A stretch of DNA of 11,314 bases from Ruminococcus flavefaciens (GTDB lineage Bacteria; Bacillota_A; Clostridia; Oscillospirales; Ruminococcaceae). Within the stretch, counting starts at the first letter, position 1. Each line of letters starts with the position of its first letter. The DNA is taken from contig SFFP01000041.1 in NCBI GenBank assembly GCA_004556875.1, forward strand, positions 1 to 11,314, given 5' to 3'. The notes below the pieces were generated by a model that was given only the letters and a program-made list of their open reading frames with translations, was not told the DNA's origin and ran no database searches. The translations under genes and the position numbers were made by a program. Of this stretch, positions 6,095 to 11,314 are shown piece by piece.

Positions 6095-6868
6095 TTGATA
6101 AAAACAGTTAATGGTTTAAAGATAAACTACGAAGAAAAGGGCGAGGGCGACCTTATCGTACTGCTTCACGGCTGGGGCAGCAATATCACCCTTTTTGCCA
6201 ATATGATGGAGCTTCTCTCCAAGAAGTACAAGGTCGTTGCTATGGATATGCCGGGCTTCGGCAAGAGCGACGAGCCAAAAGAGGTCTGGGACGTAAGCTC
6301 ATATGTGCAGTTCGTCATCGACTTTCTCAAGGACTACGATACAAAGGAAGTAATGCTTCTCGGTCACAGCTTCGGCGGACGCGTTATCATAAAAATGCAC
6401 AGCCGCGATGACCTGCCCTTCAAGGTAACTAAGGTCATTCTTGTGGACAGCGCAGGCATTATGCCGCCAAAGTCCAATAAAAAGAGCTGGCGCACACGCT
6501 ATTACAAGCTTGGAAGAACAGTCCTTTCATGGGGCATTGTCAAGAAGATATTCCCCGACGCTCTGGAGAACTTCCGCAAGAAAATGGGCAGCGCAGACTA
6601 CGCCGCAGCTTCACCTATGATGCGTCAGGTCATGGTAAAGGTGGTCAACGAGGACTTAGAGCCGTATCTGCCCAATATCAAAGCTCCTACACTGCTTGTG
6701 TGGGGCGTGAACGATACAGCTACTCCGCTCTCCGACGGTGAGAAAATGGAGAAGCTCATTCCCGATGCAGGTCTTGTAAAGCTGGAAAATGCAGGACATT
6801 ATTCATTCTTAGAGCAGCAGTTCACCTTTAACCGCGTGATGTGCAGCTTTATGAAGATAGAAGATTGA
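6095..6868 (+). CDS. Alpha/beta hydrolase of unknown substrate
   Basis: Read from the TTG at 6095, the product has 257 residues and begins IKTVNGLKINYEEKGEGD after the initiator Met. It has the single-domain alpha/beta hydrolase fold: oxyanion-side motif HGWGS (about 25-29), DMPGFGKSDEP (about 51-61), nucleophile elbow GHSFGG with Ser92, acid Asp207 in VWGVNDTATPL, and catalytic His235 in NAGHYSF. A helical cap lies at about 125-190. No signal peptide or membrane helix is seen. It is the first gene after a perfect promoter and ends 14 bases before the MurF-like gene, so the two are almost certainly co-transcribed. The family includes esterases, thioesterases and peptidases; a role in cell-wall precursor or lipid turnover is a guess from the neighbours only. 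Confidence 0.88.
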   Translation: MIKTVNGLKINYEEKGEGDLIVLLHGWGSNITLFANMMELLSKKYKVVAMDMPGFGKSDEPKEVWDVSSYVQFVIDFLKDYDTKEVMLLGHSFGGRVIIKMHSRDDLPFKVTKVILVDSAGIMPPKSNKKSWRTRYYKLGRTVLSWGIVKKIFPDALENFRKKMGSADYAAASPMMRQVMVKVVNEDLEPYLPNIKAPTLLVWGVNDTATPLSDGEKMEKLIPDAGLVKLENAGHYSFLEQQFTFNRVMCSFMKIED

Positions 6869-6882
6869 ATTAGGAGATAAAT

Positions 6883-8523
6883 ATGAATTTGGTTTTATGG
6901 ATAATTTTCGCAGTAATTTCCCTGACTGCAACAGTATTCCTCGGGCTGAGAGAGTTCCATATGCTCCAGCTCAACGGCTACAAGACTCCCGAGCATTCAC
7001 GCTGGATGAAGAAGAACGCAAGGCGCTATATACTGCCTGCGGTGCTGCTGTGTGCGCAGTTCGCACTGCTTGCGTTCAGACCTATGATCGAAGGCTTCGG
7101 AGTACTATATATCCGCAATAAAAAAAATATGGCGATAACGGCGATACTTATTGGTGTGCTTGCATTTATGAATATTATAATCGCACTGCTCAACAAGCCG
7201 GGTAAAAAGTTCAAGAAGCCTCTTGTTTATACCGCAAGAGTAAAGCGTATGCTCATCACATTCTTCATCATTATCGCCGCAATATACATCGGAGCATTCT
7301 TCTCCTCTGAGATCTATTTAAAACGTTTTGTGAACAATCTGCCCTTTGTACTTGTGGGCTCGGCTTTGTACCTGACACCTATACTCGTTCCCCTTTCCAA
7401 TCTTATCAATAAGCCTGTGGAAAAGGCAGTACAGAACTGGTATATCAACGACGCAAAGCGCATACTCTCCGAGTGTCCAACACTTCACAAGGTTGGTATC
7501 ACGGGAAGCTACGGCAAGACCAGCATGAAGTTCTACCTTGACGAGCTTCTCAATTCTCAGTACAACACACTGAAAACTCCCGAGAGCTTCAATACTCCCA
7601 TGGGTGTTACAATAACTATCCGCCGCGACTTAAAGCCCACACATGAATACTTCATCTGCGAAATGGGCGCAAGACGAGTTCACGAGATAAAGGAGCTTTG
7701 CGGCATTGCAGACCCACACGACGGTATCATCACTTCCGTTGGTCCTCAGCACTTAGAGACCTTCGGCTCTATCGACAATGTTCTAAATACAAAGTTCGAG
7801 CTTGCCGACCACGTTAAGGCTAAGGGCGGTAAGATATACCTCAACGGCGACAACGAGCTTATCCGCAAAAAAGCTCCCGAATACCCCAATGCGTTGCTTT
7901 ACGGACTTCAGGAGGGCAACCACTACCGCGCAACCGATATCTCCGTTTCCGACAGAGGCACTGAGTTTACGGTAACTGCTCCCAACGGCGAAACACAGCG
8001 CTTCTCAATGAAACTTCTTGGCGAGCACAATGTACAAAATGTACTCGGTGCTATCGCCTATGCTCACGGCACAGGCATATCACTGGAAAAGCTGACTCTC
8101 CCTGTCAAGCGTATCGCCGCTGTTCCCCACAGATTACAGCTCCTCGACAAGGGCGGAAACATGACCTTTATCGACGACGCATACAACTCAAATCCAAGCG
8201 GCTGCCGCGCAGCACTTAACGTTCTCGGCCTCTTCGATGCCTGCCGCATACTGGTAACACCGGGTATGGTAGAGCTTGGCGCTAAACAGGAAGAGCTGAA
8301 CTTCGAGTTCGGTCAGGAAGCTGCAAAAGCCTGCGACCATATAGTTCTTGTGGGCAAGGCTCAGACAGTCCCGATATACAACGGAATCAAGGACGCAGGC
8401 TATAACATGGACAACGTCTTTGTTGCAGACAGTCTTAATGAGGCTCTCGACCACGTAAGAGCTTATCAGACAGACAAGAAGAAGATAGTTCTTCTTGAAA
8501 ACGACCTGCCCGACAACTATTAA
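6883..8523 (+). CDS. Membrane-embedded MurF-like ligase (Mur ligase family)
   Basis: This 546-residue protein joins an N-terminal membrane region to a Mur ligase core. Five likely membrane helices lie at about 3-21, 49-67, 82-103, 122-141 and 152-172. The core starts near 200: P-loop GITGSYGKTS (205-214), CEMGARR (259-265), the MurF-like VGPQHLETFGS (286-296), Lys304 at the usual carbamylated-lysine position (NTKFEL), GEHNVQN (380-386), a central-to-C-terminal junction VPHRLQL, and DDAYNSNPSG (431-440), which is typical of MurF. MurF attaches D-Ala-D-Ala to the UDP-MurNAc tripeptide using ATP. Ordinary MurF has about 450 residues and a soluble N-terminal domain that binds the UDP-sugar peptide; here that domain is absent and membrane helices occupy its place. 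Ddl, the maker of D-Ala-D-Ala, follows in the same direction. It may act on a membrane-bound precursor or simply be tethered. Start: AGGAG 6 bases upstream. Confidence 0.85.
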   Translation: MNLVLWIIFAVISLTATVFLGLREFHMLQLNGYKTPEHSRWMKKNARRYILPAVLLCAQFALLAFRPMIEGFGVLYIRNKKNMAITAILIGVLAFMNIIIALLNKPGKKFKKPLVYTARVKRMLITFFIIIAAIYIGAFFSSEIYLKRFVNNLPFVLVGSALYLTPILVPLSNLINKPVEKAVQNWYINDAKRILSECPTLHKVGITGSYGKTSMKFYLDELLNSQYNTLKTPESFNTPMGVTITIRRDLKPTHEYFICEMGARRVHEIKELCGIADPHDGIITSVGPQHLETFGSIDNVLNTKFELADHVKAKGGKIYLNGDNELIRKKAPEYPNALLYGLQEGNHYRATDISVSDRGTEFTVTAPNGETQRFSMKLLGEHNVQNVLGAIAYAHGTGISLEKLTLPVKRIAAVPHRLQLLDKGGNMTFIDDAYNSNPSGCRAALNVLGLFDACRILVTPGMVELGAKQEELNFEFGQEAAKACDHIVLVGKAQTVPIYNGIKDAGYNMDNVFVADSLNEALDHVRAYQTDKKKIVLLENDLPDNY

Positions 8524-8531
8524 GCAAATGG

Positions 8532-8650
8532 AGAATTTAGAATTGAAAATTGAGAATTAGTGGTATCGCCTGTCGGCGATGAATAAAAAAATCCTTGCCG
8601 ACATTTTTGATACTTGCCCGTAAGGGCACACATTCATTCTCAATTCAAGA
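8532..8650. mobile_element. MITE-like repeat between the MurF-like gene and ddl
   Basis: The gap of 154 bases holds no ORF but is highly organised. AATTGAGAAT (8548-8557) and ATTCTCAATT (8636-8645) are exact inverted repeats near the ends, flanked on the left by iterated GAATT-type units (from 8532). Inside are two perfect hairpins: ATCGCC/GGCGAT with a TGTC loop (8565-8580) and TGCCC/GGGCA with a GTAA loop (8615-8628). AATTGAGAATT-bounded non-coding repeats of this style are, as I recall, scattered in many copies in Clostridia genomes; copy number could not be checked. It appears inserted between two genes that otherwise look like one operon. No promoter or U-tract terminator is convincing inside it. 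Confidence 0.65.
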
Positions 8651-8677
8651 ACTACGCATTTTAAAGGAGAATTTATT

Positions 8678-9862
8678 ATGAAGATCAATCTTGCAGTTCT
8701 TTTCGGCGGAAGAAGCGTTGAACATGAGGTATCAGTTATCTCGGCAGTTCAGGCTATGGCAAGCATAAATAAGGAAAAGTACAACATTATCCCTGTCTAT
8801 ATGACAAAAAAGAGCGAATTCTGGACAGGTGAAAAGCTCATGGATATCAACAGCTTCAAGGATATCCCTGCACTTTTAAAGGAATGCACTGAGTGCGTTT
8901 TCGTAAGAAGTGAGGGCAAGGTACAGCTTATCCGCCAGAAGATGAAGAAGTTCGGCTCAAATGTCATATCCGATATCGACGTTGCTTTCCCTATCGTTCA
9001 CGGCACAAACGTTGAGGACGGCGCTTTACAGGGCTATCTCCAGACTCTTGACCTGCCGTATGTAGGCTGTGACGTTCTGGCTTCTGCTGTAGGTATGGAT
9101 AAATTCGTTATGAAGATACTCCTCAAGGACGCAGGCTTCCCTGTGCTTGACTGCTGCCGTTTCTCCTCATATGAGATAAACGAAATGGACAGAATGGTTG
9201 AGGAAGTAGAAAAGAAGTTCGGCTATCCTGTTATCGTAAAGCCTATCAACCTCGGTTCAAGCGTTGGTATCTCAAAGGGCAAGGACAGAGACAGCCTTAT
9301 CAAGTCTATCGAAGAGGCTTTCGAGTTCGCTGACCGTATCCTTATCGAGCCATGCGTTGTTCAGCTCAAGGAAATAAACTGCGCAGTTGCAGGTGACAGC
9401 GAGTCCGCAGAGGCTTCAGTATGCGAAGAGCCTGTACAGGCAAGCGGCGACGATATCCTCAGCTACGATCAGAAGTACGTAGGCGGCGGCAAGGGCGGAA
9501 GCAAGGGCATGGCTACCCTCAAAAGAAAGATACCTGCTGACATTACTCCCGAACAGGACGAATTCATCAGAAAGACTGCTGTTGACGCATTCCGCTATCT
9601 TGGTCTCAACGGCGTAACCCGTATCGACTTCATGATAGATATGGCTACAGACAAGGTCTACATAAACGAGATAAATACTATCCCCGGCTCACTGGCATTC
9701 TACCTCTGGGAGCCTAAGGGCGTTAAATACACAGAGCTTCTCGAAAGACTTATCCAGCTCGCTCTCAAGCGATACAGACAGGGCGAAAAGATAAGCTATA
9801 CATTCGATACCAATATTCTCTCTATGGGCGGAAGCTTCGGCTCAAAGGGAAGCAAACGCTGA
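8678..9862 (+). CDS. ddl: D-alanine-D-alanine ligase
   Basis: The 394-residue product is an ATP-grasp ligase that joins two D-alanines for the end of the peptidoglycan stem peptide. Visible signatures are GGRSVEHEVS with Glu15 (substrate site), PIVHGTNVEDGALQGYL (105-121), MDKFVMK (140-146), the ATP-grasp strand VIVKPINLGSSVGISK (185-200), the omega-loop SYDQKY with Lys266-Tyr267, TRIDFM with Arg315 and Asp317, and NEINTIPGS (330-338) with the metal ligands Glu331 and Asn333. The Lys-Tyr pair fits a dipeptide-forming ligase, not a VanA-type D-lactate ligase, which has His in place of the Tyr. It is longer than the common 300-370 residues because of an acidic insert (about 239-258), a glycine/lysine-rich stretch after KY (268-277) and a tail ending GGSFGSKGSKR. 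The start has AAAGGAG 8 bases upstream. It follows the MurF-like gene, interrupted only by a MITE-like repeat. Confidence 0.92.
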   Translation: MKINLAVLFGGRSVEHEVSVISAVQAMASINKEKYNIIPVYMTKKSEFWTGEKLMDINSFKDIPALLKECTECVFVRSEGKVQLIRQKMKKFGSNVISDIDVAFPIVHGTNVEDGALQGYLQTLDLPYVGCDVLASAVGMDKFVMKILLKDAGFPVLDCCRFSSYEINEMDRMVEEVEKKFGYPVIVKPINLGSSVGISKGKDRDSLIKSIEEAFEFADRILIEPCVVQLKEINCAVAGDSESAEASVCEEPVQASGDDILSYDQKYVGGGKGGSKGMATLKRKIPADITPEQDEFIRKTAVDAFRYLGLNGVTRIDFMIDMATDKVYINEINTIPGSLAFYLWEPKGVKYTELLERLIQLALKRYRQGEKISYTFDTNILSMGGSFGSKGSKR

Positions 9863-9882
9863 TAAGCATTTAATAAGGAAAA

Positions 9883-10695
9883 ATGAAAAAAAACAATTTG
9901 CTTCCAAGAGCTGAGAAAATATCTATCGATGAACTGTATTCTCAGGAAATCAAAGCAAAACCTGCAAAGGAACGTCTGGTCAAAGGCAGGGAGATCTTAG
10001 CTGTAATAACTATAATCACTGCTCTTTTTCTTCAGTCAGTAATACTTATAGCAATGGGAATAGCCGTGATCGTTGGATCTATGCAAAAAGGCGACGGAAA
10101 ACTGAGAGTTAACAACAAGGATGTAAAGTATACCCTCTGGAACATTCTCTTTTTTGTTTTTATAGGTATTGCTCTGATATTCGTTGGCATTATAGGATTC
10201 TTAATGGAAATCGGTATTTCGGATAAACTGTCAGGAAAGCTGTTTAAAATAGCTTTTATGATACTTATTGCTCTGATAATTCTTGCCTTTATCATAAGAC
10301 TTTTACATATTCTTGCTGCAACTATCGCATTAAAGATAAGAACAAAGAAATGTACTGTTCCCGTCATGGCGGAGTTTATCGGATATGCTGCAAACAGCTA
10401 TGATATCTCCATGAACCGTGAGGCAGCTCCGGGTATCGACCCTTTATACAAATATTACTTTGAGGGAGTAAACTACCGTTTTGCCATATCAGAAAATTCC
10501 CCTATGCTTTCAGAAACAGGAAGCAATTTTGAGATAATGATCCACCCGGAAAAGCCTGATGTTTATTACCTTAAAGAAATGTCCGATGATAATTATAAGA
10601 TATTATGCAATTACAGTATATTGCTTGTAAAGGTTATTCTTATACCTGCAATTATCATACTGGGGTATGAATTTGCATACAGGAATATCCGCTGA
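9883..10695 (+). CDS. Four-helix membrane protein of unknown function (DUF3592-like layout)
   Basis: The 270-residue protein has a short cytoplasmic N-terminus (LLPRAEKISIDELYSQEIK), likely membrane helices at about 38-64, 85-110, 121-150 and 244-264, and one soluble domain of about 90 residues (about 155-240) between helices 3 and 4. That domain begins with C157-T-V-P-V and ends with SNFEIMIHPEKPDVYYL, a pattern like DUF3592-type domains (a small beta-rich domain between membrane helices ending in a P-x-x-P/Y-L turn). The family match is from memory and tentative. The start codon has a close AAGGA site (3-4 bases spacing). It begins 20 bases after ddl and so may be the last gene of the operon, but its AT-rich codon use differs from ddl, and a separate origin is possible. 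A truncated look-alike of its N-terminus follows at 10746. Confidence 0.75.
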   Translation: MKKNNLLPRAEKISIDELYSQEIKAKPAKERLVKGREILAVITIITALFLQSVILIAMGIAVIVGSMQKGDGKLRVNNKDVKYTLWNILFFVFIGIALIFVGIIGFLMEIGISDKLSGKLFKIAFMILIALIILAFIIRLLHILAATIALKIRTKKCTVPVMAEFIGYAANSYDISMNREAAPGIDPLYKYYFEGVNYRFAISENSPMLSETGSNFEIMIHPEKPDVYYLKEMSDDNYKILCNYSILLVKVILIPAIIILGYEFAYRNIR

Positions 10696-10745
10696 TTTTT
10701 TATAAAAAGCCATAGTTATAACTGCACGGGGGAGATGAAACAAGA

Positions 10746-10829
10746 ATGATAAATATACTTCCGTTGGCAGAAAAAATAAATGCTGATGATCTTTACACAA
10801 CGCCTCTGCACCTCCTAAGTACACGTTGA
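10746..10829 (+). pseudogene. 27-codon remnant resembling the N-terminus of the upstream membrane protein
   Basis: The ORF from ATG 10746 to TGA 10827-10829 encodes a peptide starting MINILPLAEKINADDLYTT. Aligned with residues 4-21 of the 270-residue protein just upstream (NNLLPRAEKISIDELYSQ), 10 of 18 positions are identical and most others are similar. After that the similarity stops and the frame ends eight residues later. A GGGGGAG ribosome binding site lies 11 bases before the ATG. The simplest reading is a tandem duplicate that lost all but its first codons. An intact leader peptide for the next gene is an alternative. Nothing else is seen between 10696 and 10907 except the hairpin at 10829-10849. 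Confidence 0.65.
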
Positions 10830-10849
10830 GGGAGATGATATGCCTCCCT
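10829..10849 (+). repeat. 6-bp hairpin at the end of the 27-codon ORF
   Basis: AGGGAG (10829-10834) and CTCCCT (10844-10849) form a perfect stem with a 9-base loop that starts on the last base of the stop codon. The right arm contains CCTCC, which could also pair with GGAGG in the ribosome binding site of the next gene (10896-10900). No U-tract follows. Confidence 0.45.
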
Positions 10850-10907
10850 TCTATACAGTATTTTCATATTGTATGCTATACATAAATTATTTTAAGGAGG
10901 GCTTCAA

Positions 10908-11314
10908 ATGACCGAAAATCGTTATATCAGCAGCAGCCTTAAAAATGATTACAAGGTCATGTTTCATAACATTAAAGCAAGCCTGATAAATAATCACGAT
11001 AAGCTGCCTCTTGCGTACAAGATACATGAAAATGGTATTTTCGATGACAATGAGCGTATAACAGAATACGAATTCAGATCATCAAGAAAAATAATGTTTT
11101 TAATTTTGGCAGGCTTTGTTCTGTTTATTGCAGCAGGACTGATAACAGGTTCATTCGCCTTTCTTTTCTGGGCGTTTTCATTCGCACTCATTGCAGGAGC
11201 TCTTACTCCTGCGGATTTTTCAAAGCTGAATATCTATACTAATTCCACCAAAACTGACAGCACACGCGCTGAAAAAGTTAACCCTGACAGCACAGAATTA
11301 CTTATACGACTGAT
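10908..11314 (+). CDS. Partial membrane protein cut by the window end; unknown
   Basis: From ATG 10908 the frame stays open for 135 codons to the last base; the stop lies outside the window. The start has a strong AAGGAGGG site 6 bases upstream. The visible product has a polar N-terminal part of about 60 residues (MTENRYISSSLKNDYKVMFH at the start, several charged residues), two closely spaced membrane helices (about 62-80 and 83-101) forming a hairpin in the membrane, and then a soluble Ser/Thr/Asp-rich segment. I do not recognise the family. The short turn between the helices and the soluble flanks are reminiscent of small bacterial proteins in which a helical hairpin interrupts a cytoplasmic domain. 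Codon use is as AT-rich as in the four-helix membrane protein gene upstream. Confidence 0.7.
   Translation, partial: MTENRYISSSLKNDYKVMFHNIKASLINNHDKLPLAYKIHENGIFDDNERITEYEFRSSRKIMFLILAGFVLFIAAGLITGSFAFLFWAFSFALIAGALTPADFSKLNIYTNSTKTDSTRAEKVNPDSTELLIRL

Noticed and set aside
6095..9862. A vancomycin-resistance (van) cluster
   Set aside because: There is a Ddl and a MurF-like ligase, but no VanS/VanR sensor pair, VanH dehydrogenase, VanX/VanY peptidase or serine racemase, and Ddl keeps the Lys-Tyr pair of D-Ala-D-Ala ligases.
1..11314. CRISPR array, tRNA, rRNA, integrase or transposase
   Set aside because: No regularly spaced repeats, no tRNA-like cloverleaf and no recombinase motifs were seen in reading the window; the only mobile-looking item is the non-coding repeat at 8532-8650.

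Overview
The window looks like chromosomal DNA from an anaerobic low-to-mid GC Clostridia, most likely a Ruminococcus-type member of the Oscillospiraceae. This rests on the strong AGGAGG-like ribosome binding sites, the sigma-A promoters with 17-base spacers, the [4Fe-4S] acyl-CoA dehydratase activators and the general codon style. It is an inference from style and gene families; no rRNA or other taxonomic marker is present.

Left block (1-4403, minus strand): a near-consensus promoter at 4375-4403 drives a three-gene transcription unit. The first gene encodes a 976-residue protein with two BadF/HgdC-type activator ATPase domains plus a cysteine-rich DUF2229-like region. The second encodes a 409-residue HgdB-like (2-hydroxyacyl-CoA dehydratase-like) protein. 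The third starts 24 bases further on and runs off the left edge. Together the first two genes cover what many Clostridia carry as one protein of about 1400 residues. A GGCGGA/TCCGCC hairpin precedes each of them.

Middle block (4404-5988, plus strand): a structured intergenic region, then an ECF sigma factor and its zinc-finger (ZAS) membrane anti-sigma factor, closed by a Rho-independent terminator. A 9-base-pair hairpin overlaps the sigma factor's stop codon, and palindromes crowd the sigma factor's leader.

Right block (5990-10695, plus strand): a perfect TTGACA-17-TATAAT promoter directly after the terminator serves an alpha/beta hydrolase, a membrane-embedded MurF-like ligase, a D-alanine-D-alanine ligase (Ddl) and a four-helix membrane protein of unknown function. 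The MurF-like protein has about 190 residues of membrane segments where ordinary MurF has its UDP-MurNAc-tripeptide-binding domain. A MITE-like repeat of about 120 bases sits between the MurF-like gene and ddl. The pairing of Ddl (makes D-Ala-D-Ala) with a MurF-like ligase (attaches D-Ala-D-Ala) suggests a dedicated cell-wall precursor module; this is the most interesting system in the window.

Right edge (10696-11314): a 27-codon ORF whose first 18 residues resemble the N-terminus of the upstream four-helix membrane protein (a remnant paralogue or a leader peptide), then a membrane protein gene cut by the window end.
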